A stretch of DNA of 41,092 nucleotides, taken from a virus. The translations under genes were made by a program, and so were the position numbers. Shown here piece by piece: positions 1 to 8,720 of the stretch (position 1 is its first letter; the number at the start of each line of letters is the position of its first letter). Location of the stretch: positions 1-41,092 of IMG/VR virus record IMGVR_UViG_3300047497_000280; one strand, written 5' to 3'. The notes under the pieces are model-generated. The model ran no database searches. It saw nothing but the letters and a program-made list of their open reading frames with translations, and was not told the DNA's origin.

Positions 1-447
1 TTAGCGTTGCCCCGCCGTGGACAGAATTGCGGTCAAAAATCCGAAGGCCGAAGTCCGACGGCCGAAAGAAATCCGAAATCCGAGGTTCCGAAATCTCAGA
101 TTCGAAACCTGCCGTCTAAAACCCATGCCCGATTCGGATTTCGGCCTTCGGGCTTCTTTCGGATTTCGACCTTCGTCCTTCGGATTTATTCGAACCCGTC
201 CGCCACCCGGCTTCGTTTCTTCGTTTCTACGCCTCGGTAGAAAAAACGAGGAAACCAGCTCGATGCCGGACCCATTTCTCCGAAACACAGATCGTCGACT
301 TATCCCGGAGGGATTTTGGAAATTAGCCGGCGGCAAGACGCTCAAAGCGTCGCGGCCACCGGTCACCGGCAAAATGAATTTCCCGCCCCGGATGGGGCGG
401 CGGAATGGATCGCAGGATATTCCCCGTGCCCCTGCCGGGGCACAAAA
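1..447. other. Probable host flank next to the phage right end
   Basis: No convincing gene lies here. The stretch holds an imperfect inverted repeat (about 36-197) and three short hairpins: arms GACGCT/AGCGTC at 337-351, CCGCCCC/GGGGCGG at 383-400 and GTGCCCC/GGGGCAC at 426-443. The last hairpin ends four bases before the putative phage terminus at 448. Hairpin-rich, repeat-rich intergenic DNA of this kind differs from the gene-dense phage to its right, so I infer that it is chromosomal. A minus-strand open frame crosses it but reads as low-complexity Arg/Pro/Ser-rich translation of the repeats. Confidence 0.6.
36..197. repeat. Large imperfect inverted repeat built from ATCCGAA-like units
   Basis: The left arm (about 36-95) is made of ATCCGAA, GGCCGAA and GTCCGA units. 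The right arm (about 138-197) carries their complements (TTCGGAT, TTCGGCC, TTCGACC). The two arms could pair over roughly 50 bases with mismatches around a loop of about 40 bases. Dispersed repeats of this composition are, as I recall, common between genes in Verrucomicrobia and Planctomycetes; that link is an inference. Confidence 0.6.
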
Positions 448-527
448 TGCGGCCCGACGCGAAAGTTTGAAAAGGGTCTCGATATAGCCTGAAAAGGGTC
501 CGCAGTCGAAACTTCGAAAAGGGTCTG
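448..527 (+). other. Putative phage right end with three transposase-binding sites
   Basis: GAAAAGGGTC occurs three times in direct orientation at 469-478, 491-500 and 516-525, spaced 22 and 25 bases. Each copy sits in a roughly 22-base unit preceded by GCGAAAGTTT, a diverged version, or TCGAAACTTC. The right end of Mu has three direct 22-bp MuA sites with GAAA-rich cores and begins TG followed by a short GC-rich stretch. Here TGCGGCCCGACGCGAAAG begins at 448, which gives the same arrangement. The fibre gene stops at 564, so this is the only non-coding DNA left before the host flank. The exact terminal base is an inference. Confidence 0.65.
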
Positions 528-563
528 CATAGTGACTGCCGGCGCCCTGCAACACTACTGCAG

Positions 564-3500
564 CTAAAATAAAAGGAACACGGTCGCATTGGTGCTTGGA
601 GGAGGCGGCAGAACCCACCAGGCACTGTTAGTGTATGTGAATGTAACCGCTGTGTGGCCGGCGATGTTCGTAGAATAGGACAAGCCCGGATCCCGGAATG
701 GTGAAATCGTGGAAGACGTCTCATTTGTGAGCGTCAGCTGGGTTCCCGTGAGGGTCTGCGAATTGGTGTCGAAAACAAACACCTTGGTCGCGTTTTGCAG
801 CAACTGGAACCGGCCATAGCCAGCGCTAATCAGGTTTGTCGCCGCGTATTGACCGCCGTTTGGTGCAGCATGCGATGGCAGCAGCGGGAAAACCCAGGTA
901 TTGTCATTACTATCCACCATGAAATGACCACCAGCCTGCACGTTCGTCCCGTCTACGTCGTACTGCCCGTCATGCAACACGCCTGAGTTCTTGCCCAGGA
1001 ATATTCCATCCTTTATCCCGCCGTTCAGGTGGATCTGAACGTTGGTGTTTCCCAAAATAGTGACATTTGTCACCGAATAGCCGTCCATGCTGATAGGGTT
1101 AACACACAACGGATCGAAAGTGTTGTAACCGATATAAAAGTTCGTCATCGTCCCAATTTGCGTCCCGTCGTTCGGTTGAGTGCCAGCGGAGGTGAAGATC
1201 ACCGCTCCATTGACCCCCAAGAAATTATTGCTGGCAACGTTGACGTTCGCCGCGGAGGAAAACTGGAGGTCATTCATGTTGTTCACCCCGGCCATAGATG
1301 GAAACGTGCAGCCTATGATGTTGATCGGCGCCTCCGTCTCGTTGGTCGTAGCCCCCACGATGCTCAGGGAGTAGAAAGTATTCCCGTTCCCGTTCATGTT
1401 GGTAAATAGATCGTTTACGTACCACGTTGGCAGCGTCTCCTTTTGCTGGTAGTCCTCGCCGCCTTTCGCCATGAGGTTAATCAAGCAGTTCGTCACCCCA
1501 TGGCCACCATAGTAATTGAAAGCCGATGCATTCCCGTCGTAAAACGTGCAGCTCTGCGCCCACCAATAAGCATTCGTGGCCTTGGTCCCAATCCATTTCA
1601 ACATCTCCCCTCGCCAGTGCTGTAGCGTGCAATTCGTGAGGCCCATCATCTGAAAATTTGTCCCGGTCACTGTCGGATCCGTCTCCACGATCGCGTCGTG
1701 CGTCACGTCCCACCCCGACCCATCGCCCTGCTGAATGATGGCGTAGCTATACGACTGCCACCCATTCGTCACCCCGCCGTCCAACACCAGATTCGTATAG
1801 ATGAGCGGGAGCTGGCTAAACGCAGTCGGCGACTGGTTAAGGAACAGCCAACAGCGCATTGGCAATGGACTAGTGCCGCTTGCGACTGTGTGGTTCATGC
1901 CGGCGCCGAAGCAGAGGATCACCGACGATTGATTTGCACCATCTCCCATCCATGTGACGCCGCCGGTCGCGTTTGTGATCGCCGCCTGGGAATCTGAGGC
2001 CGTCGTCATCACATAGGATGGATTGAGCATGTTCGACGAGCCAACAAGGCTACTACCGGCTGGAACGTGGATATTCACGTTTGTCGCCCCGGCCGCTATG
2101 AGCGACGACGCTGCCAATGAGGCTGCCTGGAACGCCGGCGCATCGTATGTGCCGACCGTACAAAGGAACTTTCCGGTCCAACCGGCCGAGATTGTACCCA
2201 GCAAATTGGTGCCATTCGACACGTTGGTGATCGTGCAGATGATGTCCTGATTGGTTACTGTCGTTCCCACCCAGGGACCAGCCCGGAATACCTCCAGCAC
2301 CTTGCCAATCGTCGCGTTGGTGTTCCATGTGTATGGCGTTCCAATCGTCACACTGTTGCTCACCGTCGAGCCGGTGAAGTTAGTGGCGTCCGGGACGCAG
2401 CCGTAGTTTGTCAGGTATAGATCAGTGACCAGCACCCCTGGATTTGTATAGAGGCCCGAAAAGGTGTTCGCCAGGTTAGTCTGGAGCCAGTTTGCATATA
2501 TCTGGTATCCGGCGGCAGACGGATGAATAGAATCCGTTCCGCTGCCGGTCGGGTAAAAAGTGTTGTAGTTTCCGGCATTCTTCAGGTTCGCTGGTATTGG
2601 ATCAAAGCATGGCACCCCGACCGCAGCGGCCGCGTTAGTCATGGCCCATTCAAGTGCGTAATCGTTTGCGCCCGGCGATGTCTCTCCACCAGCCCCAAGC
2701 CAGTTTCCAACTAAAAAAACAGTGGCGGCCGGGCACAACCGTTCAAAGGTGCCCAGGACATTGGTCGCGTTCTGAAACACCGCGTTTGTCGGTTGTCCCA
2801 GGTCGTTTATGGTACCATTCGCACAAATGAAAATATGGCTATATAACCCGCTCCCCAGCGCATTAGTGTAGAGGGCACACACGTCGTTCGTGGTCCGTGT
2901 CCAGTATGGCAATCCTCCCGTCCCAGCGTTGGTTGTATAAAACCCTGTCCCACTCAATGCGCACGGAACCACAAATAAGTTTGGTTGGTTGGTCATCAAC
3001 TGCCACAGGAAACCGTCGAACCAAAATGAAGATCCGCCCTCCGACATGCTCACGGTTGGGTTAAAGCCCTCTCCGTATGAATCGCTCTCGTCTATCAAAA
3101 GGTTGGGTTTGACCGTTGGGGTCGTCGCCGCAAAGGTCCCGTTTGTGTAATTAATGCCAACAAAACCACCCTTTGCGCGTATGGTGATATGGTGAATCGT
3201 GTTGTTTGGAAACCTGATATAAGAGAACAGATTGGCGGAATTGTTCCTAGTGTAACGCGGCGAGTTGGTGTAGCTGACATTGGTCACCCCGTCACTGATA
3301 CTGAAATATGGATCGGTGTAATTACCGGAGCCGTTGCCGGGAAATCCATTGAAGACAATCTCAAAATTAGTCCCTGTGAAATCGAACGTGAATTGCTCAG
3401 GCGGACATTTGTCCATTTCAGCCGGAAGGCTGATGCCCCAGGTGTAAATCGTCCCGCTCTCGTTCGTGGTCCTGAGACCGTATTGCGTAAAAACCGAGTT

Positions 3501-3635
3501 GCTGCCGTATAAGAAGGTCGGGCTGGGCGTCGTGTATTCGGTGGCCCAGGCGTAATTTGTGACGACTGTTAACTGAGCATGAAGGCCGATGGTAAAAACC
3601 AAAAGCGCCATTAATATTGAGATCGACCTTTTCAT
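564..3635 (-). CDS. Secreted SGNH-hydrolase / beta-helix fibre- or spike-like protein
   Basis: 1023 residues, starting at the methionine of MKRSISILM; a longer frame adds nine residues that overlap the previous gene. Residues 1-21 are a clear Sec signal peptide (AHAQ-like end, cleavage near LHA/Q). Residues about 25-170 look like an all-beta domain. Residues about 178-385 carry SGNH-hydrolase blocks: DSYGEG with Ser186, an IND block near Asn277-Asp278, and DSIHP with Asp368 and His371. The rest, about 400-950, is Thr/Asn/Gly-rich with repeated short turns like a right-handed beta-helix. Phage tail spikes with esterase domains deacetylate surface glycans, and its place at the end of the tail module suggests that role. 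The signal peptide is unexpected for a virion protein, so a secreted or surface enzyme is the alternative. Confidence 0.8.
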   Translation of the reverse strand: MKRSISILMALLVFTIGLHAQLTVVTNYAWATEYTTPSPTFLYGSNSVFTQYGLRTTNESGTIYTWGISLPAEMDKCPPEQFTFDFTGTNFEIVFNGFPGNGSGNYTDPYFSISDGVTNVSYTNSPRYTRNNSANLFSYIRFPNNTIHHITIRAKGGFVGINYTNGTFAATTPTVKPNLLIDESDSYGEGFNPTVSMSEGGSSFWFDGFLWQLMTNQPNLFVVPCALSGTGFYTTNAGTGGLPYWTRTTNDVCALYTNALGSGLYSHIFICANGTINDLGQPTNAVFQNATNVLGTFERLCPAATVFLVGNWLGAGGETSPGANDYALEWAMTNAAAAVGVPCFDPIPANLKNAGNYNTFYPTGSGTDSIHPSAAGYQIYANWLQTNLANTFSGLYTNPGVLVTDLYLTNYGCVPDATNFTGSTVSNSVTIGTPYTWNTNATIGKVLEVFRAGPWVGTTVTNQDIICTITNVSNGTNLLGTISAGWTGKFLCTVGTYDAPAFQAASLAASSLIAAGATNVNIHVPAGSSLVGSSNMLNPSYVMTTASDSQAAITNATGGVTWMGDGANQSSVILCFGAGMNHTVASGTSPLPMRCWLFLNQSPTAFSQLPLIYTNLVLDGGVTNGWQSYSYAIIQQGDGSGWDVTHDAIVETDPTVTGTNFQMMGLTNCTLQHWRGEMLKWIGTKATNAYWWAQSCTFYDGNASAFNYYGGHGVTNCLINLMAKGGEDYQQKETLPTWYVNDLFTNMNGNGNTFYSLSIVGATTNETEAPINIIGCTFPSMAGVNNMNDLQFSSAANVNVASNNFLGVNGAVIFTSAGTQPNDGTQIGTMTNFYIGYNTFDPLCVNPISMDGYSVTNVTILGNTNVQIHLNGGIKDGIFLGKNSGVLHDGQYDVDGTNVQAGGHFMVDSNDNTWVFPLLPSHAAPNGGQYAATNLISAGYGRFQLLQNATKVFVFDTNSQTLTGTQLTLTNETSSTISPFRDPGLSYSTNIAGHTAVTFTYTNSAWWVLPPPPSTNATVFLLF

Positions 3636-3636
3636 G

Positions 3637-4413
3637 TCAGTAAAATCCTCCGTTGTACTCATTCTGGATGAACGCCTGTGTCTCGTTCGTAGGGTAAAGC
3701 CTGAATCCCTGCAGCCTGGCGTTCAAATATGCACTGCCGAAGAGCGGCTCACCAAAAAACCACGTCGGGGTCGAGTTCTGGATCATTGCGCCATTGGGCG
3801 CGACCTGCCCGTCAATCGCGCCGTTCACATAACCCACCGTCCCATTTACGGTATCGTAGGAGCAGGCGATGTGATAAGCCGTGTGCAACAACAAGGTGTG
3901 CGAGCCGGAACTATACGAGGCGAACCCGCCGGACGTCTGGATATTCACACCGATAGTGCCGTTCGAGTTGACTTGAATGTAGTCATTGTCGCCACCAGCC
4001 TGAAGATGGAAAACATCGGCTATTTTCCCGGTCGGTGGATATGAATCTAAATAGATCCAACCCATGAATGTGAAAGCGTTCGGAGGCCAGAGAGTGGCCG
4101 ATGTCGGAGAATTTACATAGTTCTGCACGCCGTCAATGTGGACCGACTGCGGTGAAGCCGCGCCCGTCACGCCGTTCGTGAAGTATGGCGCTGTCGAGCT
4201 GGATGTCGGAGAAGAAACCTGATTATTGGTGGAAAAGTCAGTGTAGACTCCGTTCCAAGTGTACCAGAACATTAGGCCATTCGTGCTATCCACATATCCG
4301 CCCCCACTCGAGACGGTCTGTTTGGCCGCATTCAGCCAGCCGGGATCATATAGATATTGGCCGTGTGCTGCGCAGGCCAGGCAAGCGGCCAAAATACAAA
4401 GAAAGTGTTTCAT
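3637..4413 (-). CDS. Secreted LamG-like (concanavalin A fold) protein
   Basis: 258 residues from the ATG at 4413, chosen because it opens a perfect signal peptide (MKHFLCILAACLACAAHGQ, cleavage before Gln19). Residues about 90-258 have the LamG/laminin-G-like jelly-roll signature: a FTFMGWIYLD strand, a DYIQVNSNG strand, an AYHIACSYDTVNGTVGYVNG hairpin split over about 195-214, and a final GFRLYP strand. Such domains bind carbohydrates, often as part of adhesins or fibres. It lies one base upstream of the spike gene (stop TGA 3637-3639, next start 3635) and 11 bases after the repeat-bearing protein, so the three are probably made together. Thr/Asn/Gly-rich like its neighbours. The role as a receptor-binding or surface protein is inferred. 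Confidence 0.75.
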   Translation of the reverse strand: MKHFLCILAACLACAAHGQYLYDPGWLNAAKQTVSSGGGYVDSTNGLMFWYTWNGVYTDFSTNNQVSSPTSSSTAPYFTNGVTGAASPQSVHIDGVQNYVNSPTSATLWPPNAFTFMGWIYLDSYPPTGKIADVFHLQAGGDNDYIQVNSNGTIGVNIQTSGGFASYSSGSHTLLLHTAYHIACSYDTVNGTVGYVNGAIDGQVAPNGAMIQNSTPTWFFGEPLFGSAYLNARLQGFRLYPTNETQAFIQNEYNGGFY

Positions 4414-4424
4414 GCTCGTCAGAT

Positions 4425-5831
4425 TTAAGGTTGAACCATTGTCGCCCGGATCAGATTGGTCCCAAACGACGAGATCGAGAGTAGAGCCGTGTTGGTCACG
4501 ATGGGGTTGCTCCCGCTCAACCAGGATACAGCTGGATTGCCAAACAGAGATCCGAACAGGTTGTTTGACTTGGTTATGTAGAATGAGGCGTCCCCATAGC
4601 CCGAGCCCCATGTGAGATAAAAATTCGGCGTATTTGTGACAACGAACTTCTGAACCGACCCATTCCAGGTCAAAGCCAGATTGGTCGTGGTTTGAATGGT
4701 CAGGGTCTCGGTATTCGTACCGTTTATGGCGTTGTAGCCGCCACTGAGGATAGGAGAGATCAGAGTCGGGCCATTATTTTCAACCACCGTTCCGGAACCC
4801 GTTGCCGTCCCCAAGTAGTTTGTAGCGCCAGCAGCGTTCCCGGTAGTATTGTTGGCCAGGGTCGTCGAACTCACCACGTTGCTCGAAGTCGTTGGCAAAA
4901 AAATGGTCCAGGTACTTCCGCTGATTGCGACCGATACCTGGGAAACATTGGTCTGAACTAAAACCAGGTTGGTGACAATGCCGGAAAGATTTTGGTTGAG
5001 GATTGGGATGTTTGTCAGCAAAGGCGCCAAAAGATTGAGCTGGGCCGTGGTGATCCCATTTAATGTCATGGTGACCAAACCAGTGCTGTTGGTCGTAAAG
5101 GTCGCATTCAAATTGGTGCCAATGATTGATGTTCCCTGAAGGTTTGTTGTGATCGGGAGGCTACCGGGAGGTACCGTGCCCGTTAGCTGTGCAGCTGGAA
5201 TTGTCGCGATGCCCAATAACGGATTCAGCTGGGCGGTCGTGATTCCATTCAAAGTCATCGTCACGACACCGCTGCCATTGGTCGCAAACGTCGCTGTCAA
5301 ATTCGTCCCAACAATCGGCGTGCCCTGCACGTTTGTCGTGATCGAGAGGCTGCCAGGGGGCACCGTGCCACTCAACTGTGCGGCTGGAATTGTCGCGATC
5401 CCCAATAACGGATTCAGCTGCGTTGTCGTGATCCCGTTCAACGTCATCGTTACCACCCCGCTCCCATTCGTCGTAAACGCCGCCGTCAAATTGGTGCCGA
5501 TCACTGGCGTGCCGAGAATATTACTAAAACTGAGGCCACCACCAGTAGGGACCGCATTGGTTGTGAGATGTCCGGATCCGTCGAGGCCGAGCATAAAGAT
5601 GGCCGCCGCTCCGTTGCTGCCTGTCAATGAAAGCCCCAGAGCCACCGTGCCGTTAGTACCGATCAAAGCCATAATGTAGTTGTCATTGGCATTGAGCTTC
5701 GCAAACGCCACACGCAGCGGGTCACCATTGCCAGCATTGGGTCCGGACCCGATGTTGACGTTTGTGATCTGCGACGAGGCCGCCAGCGTGATCAGTATGT
5801 AGAGATTAAATAAAAGAAGCAGTTTTTTCAT
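4425..5831 (-). CDS. Secreted Thr/Asn-rich protein with three 63-residue tandem repeats
   Basis: 468 residues from the ATG at 5831, which has the AATAATATG context used across the late genes. Residues 1-21 form a signal peptide (MKKLLLLFNLYILITLAASSQ). The N-terminal region contains GNGDPLRVAFAKLNAND, which resembles the head-proximal motif of phage fibre proteins (gDplrdAf.KvN.N). The middle has three near-identical 63-residue repeats with the motifs GTNLTA, VVTMTLNGITT and LLGIATIPAAQL. The C-terminal third resembles fibre-tip beta structure. The motif and position next to the gpJ-like tip gene make a tail fibre or collar fibre the best guess, with the signal peptide as the conflicting feature. 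Confidence 0.7.
   Translation of the reverse strand: MKKLLLLFNLYILITLAASSQITNVNIGSGPNAGNGDPLRVAFAKLNANDNYIMALIGTNGTVALGLSLTGSNGAAAIFMLGLDGSGHLTTNAVPTGGGLSFSNILGTPVIGTNLTAAFTTNGSGVVTMTLNGITTTQLNPLLGIATIPAAQLSGTVPPGSLSITTNVQGTPIVGTNLTATFATNGSGVVTMTLNGITTAQLNPLLGIATIPAAQLTGTVPPGSLPITTNLQGTSIIGTNLNATFTTNSTGLVTMTLNGITTAQLNLLAPLLTNIPILNQNLSGIVTNLVLVQTNVSQVSVAISGSTWTIFLPTTSSNVVSSTTLANNTTGNAAGATNYLGTATGSGTVVENNGPTLISPILSGGYNAINGTNTETLTIQTTTNLALTWNGSVQKFVVTNTPNFYLTWGSGYGDASFYITKSNNLFGSLFGNPAVSWLSGSNPIVTNTALLSISSFGTNLIRATMVQP
5030..5540 (-). repeat. Three tandem 189-bp coding repeats
   Basis: Corresponding bases are exactly 189 apart (for example the GATCG..AGGCT segment at 5151 and 5340). The units remain in frame and encode the 63-residue repeats of the overlying gene. 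The third unit has diverged and loses the LLGIATIP segment. Recombination between units would change fibre length. Confidence 0.85.
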
Positions 5832-5832
5832 A

Positions 5833-8259
5833 TTATTGTTGGTCTGCGGAGGGTTCAGAGCTGAATTGAGAGTCAACTGTCTGGGTGCTGCTGGCATCCT
5901 TGGAGAATGGCCAGTTGGTTCCGGCAAATGTGATATTGAACGCATTGACATCCACCGTGGTCTGGGTTCCGAGCGTGAGCTTAAATTCGGCGGTATTGCC
6001 TCCCAAAAAATGCGGGTGCTGCAGGGGATCCAGGTCTGCCTTTGCAATGACCCAGATGGCATCGCCGGCGTGGTGATCCACGATCGCAGTGCCGAAACGT
6101 CCGCGGATCACGGTCAAGGTATAGGCGCTGGCGGCCGTAAGCGTTGCCTCTGCGATGGACATGATCTCGGATCCACAAAACAAAAGGATGGTGTTCGCAA
6201 GGGCATCAAAATCGCAAACATCGGGCAGAATCAAATCGGGACCGGTCAGTTGCACTGCCAGTCCCGCGCAGAGCGGAAAAGGATTGTCGGTGGCCTGCGC
6301 CGGCAGCTGATTGGTGATTGCTACGAAACCAGTGCTTGCCAGGAAATCGGCCGTCAATGCGCCAGTCAAAGCAAAGATTGAAAATTTAGCCAGGAGCGAA
6401 TAACTCTCGGGAGGCACACCATTGAAAACAAAATTCCGTCCCAAGTATAGGGATGCCGTGAATGTCGAGACCTGGTCTCGAGCAATCAGCGCGGCGATCG
6501 CCGGCTTGTTGTTTGGGCAAAGCAGTACCGGCAGCTCGATGATGACCGAGGCCGTAGTTGGGATCGGATCCAAGGGCGGCACGATCGGATCCACAATCAC
6601 CAATGAGGCCTGCCCTTGGTCAATGGCGTGAGCGTGTGCGGCCGGCGTGGTTGCGGCACTGAGCGTCAAATTCAAATAGCTTTTGTCAGCGGCAAATTCC
6701 ACTTCAAAAACCGGTGTCGCCGACGCCTGAAAGGTGCGCCGTGTAACGCGGAAAACCCCATTTGAACGGGCGCAAGTTGGATCCGTGAAATTGTTAATGA
6801 ATAAATTTCCAGGCGACATCTCGGACCAGAAGACGGGATCAAACAGCAGCGACATTTTACCGGTACGGGTTGGTACCGCAGCGGCGCTGCCCTGGGCCTG
6901 CACCAATGCCAATGCCAAGTCTCGGCGGGTCAAAAAATCCAAATTAGTTGTTTGAGGCTGGGCGGCATTTTGAGCGCTCTGGATGGCCGAAAAATCCTGC
7001 CACTCGACAAAATCACTGTTCCATTCTGCATCTTGATTCGGAAACACCAGGCGTGTCTGGTTGAACGTGTTGCTCCAGTCCTCGTTTACCGGCTGGGGAA
7101 TGTCGGCGAGATTGGCATCCGCCAACTCGGTGAGGTCCGTATAATCCACCAAGCCAGTTTTGACATTAATGTTCGGCCGGATCAGAACCAGGCTGAGCAA
7201 GCCGTTGTCATCCAGGACCGGCAAAGCATCGACGGTTTGTAAAAGCTGCTGCACCAAGGCAAGCGCCGAATCGATGCGCGTGATGATCGGGCTCACGCCA
7301 AAATTCTCGGCATATAAGGTGTCAGCAACGGCCGCCAGGGCGGCCGTGTCGAAATCAGCGGCCGTCAGTCCAAGCCCAGCGCGGGGATGCGTCAGCAGCT
7401 CGTAATAGATTACGGCCGCATTTGCTTCATTGGAGATATTAGCATGCGCCGCGTTCGTGAGCCAAGGAGCGGTCGGACAGCGGGCCAGGGCGACTTCCAC
7501 ATTCTGAATATTCGTTTGATTGAGCCCGAGCCAGATTTTATAGAACACCCCGTAGCAGACGCCGCGATACGGCGGATGATTCGTGCCGCTCACCTGCAGG
7601 TAGTGATCCGCCGGCTGTGTTTCGGTGCCCCAAAACAGGCGCAGGATTCCGTAATTCGGAATCGTGATGTCCACATAATCCTCAGCCCCGCGGTAAATGG
7701 GAGCCAGCTTGATCCAGGCATGGATCTGACCGCTGGCGCTTTCAGTGGTCAGGGTAGTGCCGGGAATGGTGTATTGGAATTGCGTCGCGCTAATCACCGT
7801 AACCACATACTCGCCATTGAACTCGGGTTGATCCGCCCCGGTTACGACGACCGATTGACCGCTGGCAAGGCCGTGAGCATTGGCAGTCTGAAAGGTTGCC
7901 ACATTGTTGGTTTCCTTTAATGAGACCGGTGACAATGGTGTATTGCTGGTATAAACCGGCTCGCCGTTCAACCAGAGGTCACTGAAGACGTCCACCGGGC
8001 CCAAACAGAACGCGATCGCAAATCCGCAATAGTAGTTATATCCGGATCCGCCGCCGCCTTTTCCGGAATCCTTGCCGCCGCTCGCACTGGTCGCGCGTTG
8101 ATCAAAGGCATCCGTGATGAATGTGCCGGCGAAACGGCGCTGGCCTGCCAGATAAGGCAACGGGTTGCCCTGTTCATTCGTGGCCGTGTTGATGGTGTTC
8201 AGACCAAGCGCCTTCTGGTCATAGGCCGGAATACTCTTGGTGCCGAAGAGAAAACTCAC
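5833..8259 (-). CDS. Tail tip / host-specificity protein, gpJ-like
   Basis: 808 residues starting at a GTG (8259) whose GTGA overlaps the stop of the preceding NlpC/P60 gene. The N-terminal 40 residues and the Gly-rich GKDSGKGGGGSGYNYYCGFAIAFC segment (split at about 60-83) match the start of siphophage tip proteins. It continues through the region that in this family (pfam Phage-tail_3/GTA tail protein) builds the hub, including a VDYTDLTELADANLADIPQ segment and an interval of about 100 residues describing solvent-exposed loops. Order NlpC/P60 then tip protein is the same as in lambda (K, J), D3112 and GTA clusters. Unlike its downstream neighbours it has no signal peptide. Expected to form the tail tip that contacts the cell surface. 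Confidence 0.8.
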   Translation of the reverse strand: MSFLFGTKSIPAYDQKALGLNTINTATNEQGNPLPYLAGQRRFAGTFITDAFDQRATSASGGKDSGKGGGGSGYNYYCGFAIAFCLGPVDVFSDLWLNGEPVYTSNTPLSPVSLKETNNVATFQTANAHGLASGQSVVVTGADQPEFNGEYVVTVISATQFQYTIPGTTLTTESASGQIHAWIKLAPIYRGAEDYVDITIPNYGILRLFWGTETQPADHYLQVSGTNHPPYRGVCYGVFYKIWLGLNQTNIQNVEVALARCPTAPWLTNAAHANISNEANAAVIYYELLTHPRAGLGLTAADFDTAALAAVADTLYAENFGVSPIITRIDSALALVQQLLQTVDALPVLDDNGLLSLVLIRPNINVKTGLVDYTDLTELADANLADIPQPVNEDWSNTFNQTRLVFPNQDAEWNSDFVEWQDFSAIQSAQNAAQPQTTNLDFLTRRDLALALVQAQGSAAAVPTRTGKMSLLFDPVFWSEMSPGNLFINNFTDPTCARSNGVFRVTRRTFQASATPVFEVEFAADKSYLNLTLSAATTPAAHAHAIDQGQASLVIVDPIVPPLDPIPTTASVIIELPVLLCPNNKPAIAALIARDQVSTFTASLYLGRNFVFNGVPPESYSLLAKFSIFALTGALTADFLASTGFVAITNQLPAQATDNPFPLCAGLAVQLTGPDLILPDVCDFDALANTILLFCGSEIMSIAEATLTAASAYTLTVIRGRFGTAIVDHHAGDAIWVIAKADLDPLQHPHFLGGNTAEFKLTLGTQTTVDVNAFNITFAGTNWPFSKDASSTQTVDSQFSSEPSADQQ

Positions 8260-8720
8260 GTGGTCACCTCCATCGGCCGGAACACGGCCGTAATGCGGGC
8301 GCCGTAAAAACTTTCACGCAAATTGGAGATCATGGCCATGCGGGACGGCAAGGCATGAATGAAATTCCCATTGGTCAACATCAGGCCAACGTGATGCTCC
8401 ACGCGCCCAAGGTGAAAACAGAGCGTGTCGCCGGCGAGGAGGTCCACGCGGTCGGTTGGGATCCGCTCGAAATCTTTGCGGGCCGCGAACCAGGCCAATA
8501 CCTTGGAATTGACCAGGTGCTGCCCCTCATCGAGCGCATACCGTCCCGGCGTAAAATCCTTGAGAAAACCGCACATGCGGTAAATGCCGGCGATCAGATG
8601 CACACAGTCAGCGCCGGCGCCGCGGACCATGGCGCCCTTCACGAACGGGGTACCGATCCATTGATTGGCCTCCAGCTCGAGCAGGGCAACTTTTTCGGTT
8701 GAGTCAAAAAATGGATTCAT
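8256..8720 (-). CDS. NlpC/P60 tail-tip peptidase
   Basis: 154 residues. The NlpC/P60 cysteine peptidase fold is shown by GADCVHLIAGIYR with the nucleophile Cys39, EHHVGLML with the base His110, and FIHAL with His122 as possible third residue. GTPFVKGAM near 23-31 is the usual GxPf segment ahead of the nucleophile. In siphophages this enzyme (lambda gpK-like) sits at the tail tip and cuts peptidoglycan cross-links during DNA entry. The start at 8720 overlaps the stop of the BR0599 gene and its own stop overlaps the GTG of the tip gene, so all three are coupled. Confidence 0.85.
   Translation of the reverse strand: MNPFFDSTEKVALLELEANQWIGTPFVKGAMVRGAGADCVHLIAGIYRMCGFLKDFTPGRYALDEGQHLVNSKVLAWFAARKDFERIPTDRVDLLAGDTLCFHLGRVEHHVGLMLTNGNFIHALPSRMAMISNLRESFYGARITAVFRPMEVTT

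Noticed and set aside
548-564. Short stem CTGCA/TGCAG after the spike gene as terminator
   Set aside because: Arms of five bases and no T run; too weak to call.
1-618. 205-residue minus-strand frame
   Set aside because: It overlaps the 3' end of the spike gene, crosses the putative phage end and repeats, and reads as Arg/Pro/Ser-rich low-complexity translation.
5030-5540. Repeats as a CRISPR array
   Set aside because: Units are 189 bp, contiguous and coding in frame, without spacers.
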